Positions 1 through 10,637 of a DNA stretch of 64,000 bases are shown here, piece after piece. Under the pieces are notes generated by a model. That model searched no databases, was not told where the DNA came from, and worked only from the letters and a program-made list of their open reading frames with translations. This DNA comes from Hysterangium stoloniferum (Eukaryota; Basidiomycota; Agaricomycetes; Hysterangiales; Hysterangiaceae). The translations under genes and the position numbers were made by a program. Location: positions 1,178,001 to 1,242,000 of the forward strand of contig WHVD01000002.1 of the NCBI GenBank assembly GCA_015178975.1, written 5' to 3'. Every line of letters begins with the position of its first letter. The first letter of the stretch is position 1.

Positions 1-72
1 AGTATTGTAGTACAACTTGTCTATATAAACTAGACAAATTTGTATTTACACTCCAATCAGAAAATTAACTTA

Positions 73-1667
73 CAGTGAGGGACAAAACCCTTCCAATGAT
101 TTTAGTTGTGCAAAGATTCTTGAATAACTCAAGAACCACTGTAGATACAGACCTGAAATTTGGTGGTTGGTTAGGTCTATATGTTCTCTATATGCCATTA
201 AAATATTATGACATGACCACTGGTATTTTCCATGCTATAAATAAAATAATAATAAAATCACATTGGAAGGGTTTTGTCCATGGTATAAAAAGAACACAAA
301 TCAAACAATCTAGTACTTGGTATGGCCTCCCTTGGCCTTCAAAACAGCCTCAACTCTTCTAGGCATACTCTCTATCAAATTCTGACAAGTAGAGGCAGGG
401 ATCTTCTCCACTCTGTCTAAACCTCTCCCACAACTCATGAATACTCTTGGGTGCCACTTCATACTCTCCCAGCCTCTTTTTGAGGTAATACCAGAGGTGT
501 TCAATTGGATAAGGTCAGCAGACTGAGGTGGTCATACCATGACCACAAATCCATTATCTTTAAACCAATTGGTGGCCTTCTTGCTCTTGTGTTTGGGATC
601 ATTATCTTGCTGAAAGACCACATCTTCTGTGTTCTTCCATAATACTTCATGATTGCTTGAAGTTCATCTTCCATAATGCTAATATAAAGATCAGTATCCA
701 TCCTTCCATCAATTTTGGTGGAATATTCTGGTCCTTCCCACAACATACAGCTTCACAACATCAGATTTCCTCCTCCAAACCTGACTGTACCCTCAACCAC
801 CCTATCACTGAGCCCCTCTCCTGCCCTTTTCCATACCTACTTCCTCCCATATGACCACAAACAATTGATTTTTGTCTCATCTAACCAAACAAACCTCTTC
901 CAATCATCCACAGTCCAGTCCTTGTGTCCCAGAGCAAAGCCCATCCTTGCCTTCCTATGCCTCTTAGTGAGTAAAGGCCTTTTTCTCTTCACCACAGCTC
1001 TCATTCTAGCTTTCTTAGTGCTCTATGAAAAGTCTTCACTGAAATGGACTCTCCAGTCATATTTTGAAGGATTTTGGTGACCTCAGTGGCATGTTCTGCC
1101 TTCTGAGAAGTGATTTGTTAGAGGGAATAATGAATATCTGAGGGAGAAAGCTTGCATGGATAGCCACCAGGTGCTTTGGCAAGTGATGGGCAATGGGTAA
1201 AGTGAATTATGGATATAGTAAATTGACCTCTGCCAGTGATTGCAGAGATCTGAGAAGCAGACTTGCCCTTATTGAGCAAAATGAAAATGTGGCTAACCTG
1301 AGGAGGAGTAAGAGCTTTCATGGTGTAGAATGTTGAGTTGTGGGGATGTTGTTGAACTAGAAAGTGAACAGCTATATATATATCTAATTTTGACAGGTCA
1401 CATGATTTTTATTTGCACTTCTTTGCATATAATCAATAATGTTTTGTGCTGATCATGTGATTGGGACAAAACCCTTCCAATGTGATTTTATTATTATTTT
1501 ATTTATAGCATGGGAAATACTAATACTTATGTCATAATATTTTAAGAGAATATAGATAACATGTAGACCTAACCACCAAATTTCAGGTCTGTATCTACAG
1601 TGGTTCTTGAGTTATTCAAGAATCTTTGCACAACTAAAAGTCATTGGAAGGGTTTTGTCCCTCACTG
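73..1667 (-). mobile_element. Tc1/mariner-family DNA transposon with about 208-bp terminal inverted repeats
   Basis: A complete-looking Tc1-like element, 1595 bp long, flanked by TA at 71-72 and 1668-1669, the standard Tc1/mariner target duplication. The outer ends read CAGTGAGGGACAAAACCC on both strands. Left (73-281) and right (about 1458-1667) inverted repeats match over roughly 208 bp with a few differences. Each repeat starts with a CCCTTCCAATG-type motif and ends with the same motif inverted, an unusual repeat-within-repeat arrangement. The element sits inside the 5' LTR of the Gypsy fossil, so it is the younger of the two. Its transposase, on the minus strand, is decayed. Confidence 0.9.
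310..1321 (-). pseudogene. Tc1-like transposase, decayed
   Basis: This is the remnant transposase of the element at 73-1667. The N-terminus (1118-1321) begins MKALTPPQVSHIF and has a helix-turn-helix-like start. The catalytic part is seen at 501-746 (KIDGRMDTDLYISIMEDEL) and the C-terminus at 310-504, ending KAKGGHTKY, the same ending as the copy at 4164-4603. The pieces lie in different frames with stops between them, so no intact transposase can be read. The middle region, including part of the DDE catalytic core, has no open frame. Family assignment rests on the termini, the TA duplication and the shared C-terminal motif. Confidence 0.75.
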
Positions 1668-4117
1668 TAGTGTCCCTCAGTACACTCTATCAGTTAAGAC
1701 TTGTCACAGTGTATCTTTGGAGCCCATGGGCCCTGAAACTTGGACTCTTTGGGATTTCCTGTCTCAACTTCCTCTTATCTCCACCATCCTTCCCTCTTCC
1801 CAGACCTCCCAGACTTCCCTGGTCACGCTGTCTGAAATTGGACACAACAATCATGCAAGGTTGCAGCACATGACCTGAAGCCAAGTCCTACCTGTATACC
1901 AGACTATCCATGGGTTTCCCACCAGACCCTACTCATAAGACCTGAGCTTATCAGTATTTTCTGATTGCAGCTTGCAGATTGTTTTGGTCATGCCACCAAG
2001 AAGAAAGACACCTGAACAACTGGACCAACCCAGACCATCTACTCTCCAATCCCCACTTGTTCTGTACACCAGTCAGTCACACAGAATCCAGCCTACCACC
2101 ATGGACAAATCTTGTATTGAGGAAGTACCAGAGAATCTGGATGATTCAGAAAATGATGATGAGTCCATGGACCCTGACAAGGGCAAGACTGTTCCCAACC
2201 CCCTACTATCCAATGACCATGTGTCAAGGACCCCACTTCTGATGTTCTACCAGGTACTGTGACAAATTTATGTCCTATCTGCTCAAAGAAGGGAAGAAAA
2301 ATGATCAAGAACCCCCATGATCCAAAGTCAGCACTCCAGAAGCTTTTACTGGCTCCAACCCCAACAGACTGTCAACTTTCCTCATGCAGTGCCATTTTAA
2401 TTTCCACAATCAACCTGCTGCATTCTCCACAGACTCCCAGAAAGTCAATTATGCACTATCCTATCTCTTGGGATCCACATTGAAGTGGTTCAAACCAGCA
2501 TTTAGTGGACTTACCAAGGAAGATCCAAACTGGCTTGAAGATTGGAATGTGTTTGTTGAAGAATTGGAAACCAACTTTGGCCTGTACAACCTTACTGGAG
2601 AAGCTAAGAATAGCCTCACTAATCTTTGCATGAAGGACAATCAGCACATCACAGACTATATTGTGCAATTTAAACAATTTGGCCACATGTTGTCAATGGG
2701 GCAGTTCTGCACTCCACCATCAGTTTTATTCCAGTTTGCCATCCGCCTTAAAGATGAAGTCTCTAAAGGTGAAAGCAGCAAATCAAAAACATTGTCCTAT
2801 ATGTGCCTTAAGGTTCAGAATGCAGATGCACATTATTGGGAATGTCACATGGAAATCACCTGCAAGACACCTGCAAACAAAAACAATAAGTACATGGTGA
2901 ACAAAGGCAATAACAATCAGTCTGGCAATAACTTGAACCCCACACAATCCAACCAGATGAATGACAAAAAGTCTTCTGACAACAACAACAACTTTGGCAA
3001 TAGCAACAAAGGTCAACAATCTGGGAGGCAACAGTCAACCAGAAAACCTCACCTTACTGGCAAACTCAGGCCCCATGGCAAACTTACCCCATAAGAAAGG
3101 CAACATCACATTGACAATAACCTTTGTCTCTTGTGTGGGAAATCCAGCCATCAAATTCCAGAATGTCTGGTAGCTAAAGCTAATGCTACTAAAGCTCAAG
3201 TAGCTGCCACCTCCATGGGTTCCCTGCAGGAGAAGCTGGCCACCAAGTCAACAAAAAAGTAAGCAACTCTCTGGACTCTGTACAGACTGAGGGTGGGTTG
3301 TGTTACCTCTCCATACACTCCAGAGTTCACTCATCTTAATGCATCTGCTCTTTCAAATTCTGACTCATTATTTGTAAAACTTACTTCTGATATAATCATG
3401 GGCTCTGTGTTTTGTGTGCTTATAGACTCCAGCTCATCTCATTGTTTTATATGAAGCAACCAGACATTTTTCAACTCCTGAATCCCAGCCTATTGCAGAT
3501 CTAGAAGGCATCCTGGAGAAATATTATGACTTTGTGGATGTTTTTAGTAAGCAAAAGGCTGACCAGTGTCTGCCCCACAGATTGTATGACTTAAAAATTA
3601 ACCTTGAAGATGGGGCCCAGCCACCCCTTGGACTGATTTACCCATTGTCCTCCACAGAACCTTCTGCAATCTGGGAATTCCTGGATGAGCATCTGTCCAT
3701 AGGTTTTATTCAGCCATCTAAGTCTCCTTTTGGAGCACCCATTCTTTTTGTCAAAAAGAAGGATGGATCCCTGTAACTTTGCATCAATTTCAGAGGACTC
3801 AATCCAGTCACACAAAAAGATAAGTGTCCACTGCCACTTACATATTTCTGACCTACTCCACACTCTGTGGAATGCCTGGATTTATATCAAGATAGACCTC
3901 AAACATGCCTACCACTTGGTCTGGATTGCCAAGGGAGATGAGTGGAAAACCACCTTCTGTACTCATTATGGGGCTTTGGAATGGTTGGTGATGCCTTTCA
4001 GACTCACTAGTATCCCTTCCATTTTCCAACATTTTGTTAATGACATTTTTTCCAGCATGCTTGATGTATGCATTATCATTTATTTGAATGACATTCTTAT
4101 CTACTGCTTGAGTGACA

Positions 4118-4839
4118 GGCTGGTTGAGGGAACCCTGAAGTTTGGTGGTGGCTCTTTGATGGTATGGGGGTGCAGAAAGGGGGGTATGTATGCAAAATTG
4201 ATGGAAGGATGGATGGAGATCTCTACATCCAAATTCTAGAGGATGACCTGCAAGCCAGCCTCAATAATAATGGTAAATCTGCAGATGGCATCATCTTCCA
4301 GGAGGATAATGACTCCAAGCACATCTGCAAGAAGGCCCAGACTTGGTTCCAAAACAATGGTTTCAGCTTCTCTCATGGCCAGCACAGTCTCCTGACCTGA
4401 ATCCCATTGAACACTTATGGAATAACCTGAAGAGGAGGTTGGCAGGGTATGAGAATGCATCCCAGGGGATGGAAGAGCTTTGGGAGAGGGTGGGGGAGGA
4501 ATGGTACCAGATTGATGCAAAAGTGTGTCAGGATTTGATTGAGAGTATGCATAGGAGGGATGCAGCTGTTGTGAAGGTAAAGGGTGGCCATACCAAGTAT
4601 TGAATATGTATAAGTAGTTTTGTGGGTCAGAGTGGTCAGCCAAAAAACCCTTCCAATGAGTCTCCTGTATATAGATATTTGTAGGATTTCCATATTTGGA
4701 GCTTATGTAATGACATTGTATTTCAACGATATGATAGAGTATATTCACAAATATTTTTGATATTCTTGCATTTTTATTCTCTGAGTTAAGAGATGTAAAT
4801 CTGAAGTACCAAACATTGGAAGGGTTTTTTGAGGCACTG
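4118..4839 (+). mobile_element. Tc1/mariner-family transposon, 5'-truncated second copy
   Basis: A second Tc1-like element in the opposite orientation to the one at 73-1667. Only the 3' half of the transposase and the right terminal repeat remain. The right arm (about 4636-4839) again has an inner CCCTTCCAATG motif facing an outer inverted one, ends in CACTG at 4839 and is followed by TA. The left side begins abruptly inside the Gypsy reverse-transcriptase sequence near 4118, and no left terminal repeat is present. The junction may be a deletion that fused two elements. The exact joint is uncertain by about 10 bp. Confidence 0.8.
4164..4603 (+). pseudogene. Tc1-like transposase, C-terminal half
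   Basis: The sequence reads GGGSLMVWGC, then KIDGRMDGDLY, FQEDND and SPDLNPIEHLWNNLKRRL. These are the second D box, the beginning of the catalytic domain and the D(34)E/D region typical of Tc1 transposases. It ends KVKGGHTKY at 4603. At least two frames are needed to read it (4118-4239, then 4164-4400 and 4343-4603), so it is frameshifted as well as missing its N-terminal DNA-binding half. It is better preserved than the copy at 310-1321. It is not expected to produce a working transposase. Confidence 0.8.
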
Positions 4840-6940
4840 TATTATCTGTTATAGGCACTATATTCTGAATATCAGTTGATTCTTACTCTTTGTCAACTGA
4901 GACATATTATCTGTTATAATGTCCTTCTGGGTGAAGCTCTTCATCCCCTATCATAATATTATCAAGAAAAAATTAAATAAGAGGCTTGGTGACAATGCTT
5001 TTAAAAGCTGTCTTGTGAACTTACCATACTTTTACATCTTTATCTTATCAAAATTTCAAAGAAAAATATTTTATATTTTTCCGGCCATTTCATTATTTTT
5101 TGATCATTATATATAGATGTGTGGATTAGTTCCGACACCAACGTGACATGGGTCCAATTTGTTGGAGTCCTGTTAGGGTATGTACACGGTGGGTTGAGAG
5201 TGGAAGTGGGCTGGCACTGGAAATACTTTTTCCCGTCACACTTCATCATCCCCAGAGTAGAATTTTGTTGAGGCAGGAACAGAATCTGGCATCACCAGCT
5301 GGTGTTGCGGTGTAACAAGCTTTGGGAATGTGGGTGTGGGTTGCTTCAATTTGTTGATTAAAGTGATGGAACAGTAGCAGACAATGCATTGCTTGGACTT
5401 TGTAGGCGATATTTTGGTGCAATATGCTTTTATGTTTCAAATAACACACACTCCAAACACAAGAAATGAAGAATTAACCTTTTAATGTTGGAGAGACCAG
5501 TGTCACTAAGGAGGATATCTGAAAACTATTAAGTATACCAAATTCTAATATACTCTAAAGGTCATTTAAACATCTGAGATGTGATTCAAACATAATTTGG
5601 TTTTTAAAACTTTCAAAAAGTTTTAAACTCTCTCATACATTACAAACTAAAGAATCTTTCCGGACACAAGTAGACAATAAAAAGAATTAGTAGTTTGAAA
5701 CACTAATACTTTTAAAAAATAGATACCTTTAGATAGTCCATTTCATGCATATGTATATTATTGGCACCTCTAAATACATATGTATTACTTCAGAATGGAT
5801 CTGTCAATCTGAACAGATTTCTACTTGATTCAACATACCCAGAATATATAGGGGATTTTACTTAATAAAGACAGCTGTGGTATGAAAAATTTCCAATAAT
5901 ATTTTACATATTTTACATGGAAATAACTACATTACAACTTTTAAAAAACAAAGTACTAATAAAAGTATTAGTAGGCATCTGTAAAAGGAAGGAAATTATA
6001 TACAATGGAATTTGTTAAATAACTATGGGTTGTATAAGATGTAATATGGAGAACTATTTCTGATGGTTGTTTTTTGATGATATAATTGTTTCAGAATATA
6101 TATCACTATTTAAAGATGGAGTTTTGTAAAAATAAGACTTTTATTAGTAAATATTTGAGATTATAGTAATTATAAACACCCTCCTAAAGGTACCATAGTA
6201 TTCAACGCCCAGATGCGAAGTCAACAGAATGAATGTTACTACCTTTATCCTATTCATAGGTATTATGAACGAATTGAAATCTGCAAATTTTAGCATGCTT
6301 GCAGTTTTTGCCAATAGTTGAAAAGAATTTTATTTTACAAGTATAGTGACCTTGATAGCAGAGCAATTAACAGCAGGGCAAAGTTGCAGCATAACAAAAC
6401 AAACAGAACAAAAAAAACCAGAAGGAAACAAACAAAAAAAAACAGACTACACAAAAAAAACAATAAAATCGATCGAAAAAATCAACAAGAAATTAAAGTC
6501 ATCATCACAAAGAAACCTTGGGGCTCGGTTGGTTCACCTCATTCCCTTCAAGAACGTTGCTGGATTTGGAAGTCTGTCTGTTAGTAGATTTTGTGTCATC
6601 TAAATGAGAGGTCAGATTAAAGTATGAAAACTTTTACTAAGAATGGAAACTCACCGAAATCACAGTCAGACTCGTAGGCAGGCTACACTCGTAAAAGATA
6701 CAGAGTGTGGTGAGAGGCCTTGTACGAGTCCAAACAACAAAACCGTTCCTTGGGGCCGCTTGAGATCCGATGAGATGAGTATGAGGGCATAATTTTACTG
6801 GAGTGAGAGTAACTCACAGTTACATCGATGCAGGGTCGCCGTTTGCCGGATTGACCCGTACTAGCTCATACACTCCAAGGTAGGACGCTAACGAATTGAT
6901 AAAAAATCCATTAAAATGTGAGAAGATAAGCATACGAGCG
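4840..6940. other. AT-rich stretch without recognisable genes
   Basis: No open frame of convincing length or family resemblance on either strand. It holds a 25-bp scrap of the Gypsy LTR start at 5171-5195 and A-rich runs near 6400-6480. Nothing else can be supported. Confidence 0.6.
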
Positions 6941-7378
6941 TATATCTTCACTTACAATGTCGATATATCTTCACTTACAATGTTGATATATCTTCACTTA
7001 CAATGTTGATATATCTTCACTTACAATGTCGATATATCTTCACTTACAATGTCGATATATCTTCACTTACAATGTCGATATATCTTCACTTACAATGTCG
7101 ATATATCTTCACTTACAATGTCGATATATCTTCACTTACAATGTCGATATATCTTCACTTACAATGTCGATATATCTTCACTTACAATGTCGATATATCT
7201 TCACTTACAATGTCGATATATCTTCACTTACAATGTCGATATATCTTCACTTACAATGTCGATATATCTTCACTTACAATGTCGATATATCTTCAATTAC
7301 AATGTCGATATATCTTCACTTACAATGTCGATATATCTTCACTTACAATGTCGATATATCTTCACTTACAATGTCGAT
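6941..7378 (+). repeat. 23-bp minisatellite, about 19 near-identical units
   Basis: A head-to-tail array whose unit contains TATATCTTCACTTACAATG followed by TCGA (or TTGA in two units near the left edge). The 438 bp divide into 19.0 units of 23 bp. Variation is very low: the two T-for-C units near the left edge, and one unit near 7296 with AATTAC for CACTTAC. Because 23 is not a multiple of three and the unit has no stop in any forward frame, all three forward frames stay open across the array; this is a side effect, not a gene. Each unit contains the palindrome GATATATC. Confidence 0.95.
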
Positions 7379-8367
7379 AAATGAATAAAAAGTAAAAACC
7401 TACACAATTTGCTGCGAAAACCTGAAGTCGGCACCAAGGGAAGACTATAAAAATCTAGGTCAGTAGTTAGTCTTTACGTCCTGCGTCAAAGGTGTGGGAG
7501 TAGAATGGGATCAGTACCTAAATTATGTAATACATGGGACGATAAGAACCCACCAGGTATCATTTTGAATGGTTCTTGCAGGTGCTCTATCCAGCCTCAA
7601 GTCCGCTCAGTAGGTCTCAACGCCAATGTCGCCTATTTACCGAAAGCAGATGCTGAAACCGTCCTACCTTGGCTACGGTACTGGAAAAAAAATGCGTTAG
7701 AAGAAATGAAAAGAAATATGAGAATCGTGCATACCCAACCAGTCGAGAATTCCCAGCAATCCCTCGCACGGATGCCCCATTGCACCCAAGCCGCTGAAAG
7801 ACGAAGAAAGAAAGAACACATTAATTAGAGTAGACTACACTATCTTAAGACAAAGAACGTACGTTTAGTCATCCAGCGTGCAGCACGTCCTCATAGCGAT
7901 GTCCCAAAGGCTTGCACAGCAAGCCCGTGGCCTAGGAGACTCCGAAAACACAATACTCACTAAACAGACACAGCTACAGGGCAACGAATAAGTAAACTGA
8001 GGCAGGAAGGTGAACAACAGCGCACCTTGTTCTCAAAGACAAGAGCCTGAACCAGTCGAGCCAATAACCCAAGGAAAGTAAATAGGAGGGCAGAAATAAT
8101 AGAAGAAAAAAGGGAAGAAAAATGAAAACAAACACAAAAACAAAAACAACAAACAACAAACAAAAACAAAAACTACCCACTACTGGGCTAGTTTGACCTC
8201 TGCTGGCATTAGCTCTGCACAAGCCTCCCCTACTTCTGCTTCTTCATTGGGTAAAATACGGCCCAGAAATACCCCTTATCTTCTGAGACACCGGCATCAC
8301 CAGGTCCACTCCCGTTACACCCGCCCTCCCACGCTGCAAAGCAGTGTGCAACCCTCAGCGGCCTGGT
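7379..8367. other. No recognisable gene
   Basis: A 107-residue open frame at 7505-7828 (+) begins MGSVPKLCNTWDDKNPP but has no family resemblance I can name and no splice-site support. A purine-rich A-tract stretch lies at 8090-8180. I see no other feature. Confidence 0.4.
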
Positions 8368-10637
8368 TCAACTGTAGAGTTCCATAACCCCCTGCTCCAG
8401 TTCATCTAAGTTGGCATCCCAGTAATCTTTTCCCCCCCATGGTTCAAGCTTTACACCCTCCACCTCTGGATTCACATCTTCTGGCCCGCATTTTTCCAAC
8501 TGCGTGGAATGCATAGTGGCTGCCCCCTCCTTGTAACTCAATCCCATTCGATGACCACATGAAGAGTCACTCATATCGTGGGATGTCTCTTCATAATTGA
8601 ATTCATCGTCATGGTCCTCGTTGATGTTTTAAGGGGTGACTGGGGAGGAATCTGCAAAAGTGGGGGTGGATGAAATCAATTTAGAGGTGGCGGTGGATGG
8701 AATCAGTTGAGTGATGGCAGTGGATAGAATCAGTCCAGGAGTGGCAGGGGATAGAATCAGTTCAGCAGTGGTGGAGAGGTAATGTTATTCTGACCTATTA
8801 TAGCCTCTGTAACAACCGGCAGACCGTCAATAAGACCACATGAAGAGGTGCGCATCTTGCGGGACATCTCTTCATAGTTGAATTCCCTGTCATCGTCATC
8901 ATCCGTGTTGATGTTTGCAGGGGCGACTGGTGTGGAATCTGCAGAAGTGGCAGTGGATGAAATCATTTCAGAGGTGGAGGTGGCTGGAGTCAGTTCAGCG
9001 ATGGCAGTGGATAGGGTTGGTCCAGGAGTGGCAGGGGATGGAATCAGTTCAGCAGTGGCGGCAGAGGTAATGTTAATCTCACCTATTACAGACTCTCTAT
9101 CAACCCGTGGACCATCAGTGGGACCACTTGGAGAGATGCCCATATTGCGGGACATCTCTTCATTGTTGAATTCCTCGCCATCTTCCTTGTTGATGTTTTC
9201 AGGAAGATCAGTGTTTGCAGGGACGACTGGCTGTGCTTCCCTGTGTGTGTTAGCACCGTTGACTGTCACTTGAATGGGCACCGGGCGAACAGCGATGGGA
9301 TTGCGGATGACGAGGACAGGGACAAGAAGGGGGCATGACATGATGTCTGCAAGAGAATATGAATGCTGCGCTGAGACAGTGTGGGTACACCACAAAATAG
9401 ATTTCAGTAATTGATGCCCAATGGTCGCTGCAATGATGAGCAACCAAAACAACATCATTCCCGTGGCTCATGCTGCAACACATAACGCTTGATAGCAAAT
9501 GTTCTGAATATGTCTGCGGAGAAACACTACAATGAGTGGTGTAACTACGACATATGCGAACGTTGCCGTGATCCTGAATGTGCAGCTTGTCAATGGTCGG
9601 GACATAAATGAGGGAATGTGGATCTACCTTGAAGTAACCATGGGGCAAGCCTCTGCCTCAAGAGAGTGTTCAACACTGGAGAACAAAGAGATGACCTGAT
9701 CCATAACGTCTGCGGGCATCAGAGTCTGAGCCAGCATGTATGGGATGGCAGGCAACATCTTCCAGAGAGAACCTCTGACAGGGGCGAGGATATGGACATG
9801 GTTAGATTAAGGGATGGGTTGCTACATAAACGGACTAGCTCACCTTTGACGATAGCAGGTACGTAGCATCAGTTGTGAGGAGACACTGACTGGCAACAAG
9901 TTGACAATGACGTTTGCGTCATACGGGTCAATCTTCCCTCCTATCATGACCTTGAAAAATGCCATGAATTTTGAGGAGGAAGACATATGCGCTACAGGTG
10001 CAGGAAGCAGCGATGGTCCAAAGAGCTCCTTCACCACAAAGCTGAGAAAGTTCAAGATGCTCCATTGATGGAGTGGAAACCAAGACGTAACGAGTAATAT
10101 GTGAAGACCATATCTGCACATCTTAATGTAGCAGGCGAGAGCATGTGTCACAAAGTGACGGAGATGGGCAGTCAGTTCAACAGCTTGAAGGTAAGGGGAA
10201 AGTTGCGGAATACTATACAAAGGACATTAAGGCCATGTGTGGAGGTGAGGAAGATGAACCTACAATGTGCCTTGGGCAACTATTTTCACGGCATATAGGA
10301 CTCCAAGAAGGAGAATACTGACATTGGCCAAATGTCCAATGTTGCGAGCCATAGCTTTGATGACCATGGCGTTGATTTCGGAGGTTGTAAACTTTCAGTA
10401 TATGGGGTTGAGAGCAAGGTTGAGTTGCAAGTGACTATGATCTCCGACAAATCAATAAATCGATCTTCCCGGGCGTCTAATGTGGCATTGGTCAATTGAG
10501 TCACTCACTGCATAATTTGCTGTCAAGGAGCCACGAATGGGAATTGTTATTAAGCCTGGCGGATGTCCGACGGAGTGTTGACGGGTGGGCAACCGACTAT
10601 ATGAGAATACCTGACAGGTTGTGTAGAAGATCGCCAT
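8368..10637 (-). pseudogene. Decayed multi-exon gene, hydrophobic N-terminal part and acidic repeat C-terminal part
   Basis: I do not recognise this family. Reading leftwards from about 10637, several short stretches look like exons of one protein: a start region (10286-10637, with REDRFIDLSEIIVT), a segment with IGHLANVSILLLGVLYA near 10300-10350, a hydrophobic segment at 9840-10220 (LLVTSWFPLHQWSILNFL), a segment at 9700-9790 (MLPAIPYMLAQTLMPADVMD), and a C-terminal part (8368-9260) rich in Ser, Thr, Pro and acidic residues, ending ELEQGVMELYS. The C-terminal part is three tandem copies of a unit of about 95 residues containing EFNYEEMSR. Unit 2 has a one-base loss relative to unit 1, and unit 3 has an in-frame TAA, so I call it a pseudogene. 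Exon borders are not secure, and an intact gene with unusual splicing is not excluded. Confidence 0.4.
8579..9175. repeat. Tandem triplication, period about 281-289 bp
   Basis: The landmark CTCTTCAT..TTGAATTC occurs near 8579, 8860 and 9149, giving spacings of 281 and 289 bp. The copies have diverged moderately. They lie within the decayed coding sequence, so the repeat is also a protein repeat of about 95 residues. Confidence 0.8.

Larger units (their letters stand above)
1..4117 (+). mobile_element. Ty3/Gypsy LTR retroelement fossil (5' LTR remnant, Gag, part of reverse transcriptase)
   Basis: A Gypsy-type fossil in sense orientation. Bases 1-72 and 1670-1960 match the 820-bp LTR family found complete at 24860-25683 and in inverted copies elsewhere, so they are the 5' LTR, split by the Tc1 transposon at 73-1667. 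A Gag-like stretch lies at about 2100-3094; its clearest part (2384-3094) has the helical retrotransposon-Gag core followed by an Asn/Gln-rich tail. Reverse-transcriptase sequence follows at 3534-4100, including a KKDGS block and a polymerase box near 4085. The copy is old and clearly broken in several places. It stops at about 4117, where a truncated Tc1 copy begins; no integrase, RNase H or 3' LTR remains here. The LTR continues upstream of the window. Confidence 0.8.

Noticed and set aside
5171-5195. Start of another Gypsy LTR (TGTTAGGGTATGTACACGG)
   Set aside because: Similarity ends after about 25 bp; too short to list as an element.
6941-7378. CRISPR array
   Set aside because: Units are contiguous with no unique spacers and the genome is eukaryotic.
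7003-7388. Three overlapping open frames of 111-125 codons
   Set aside because: They are produced by the 23-bp repeat, which has no stop in any forward frame; the protein is the same short repeat three times over.
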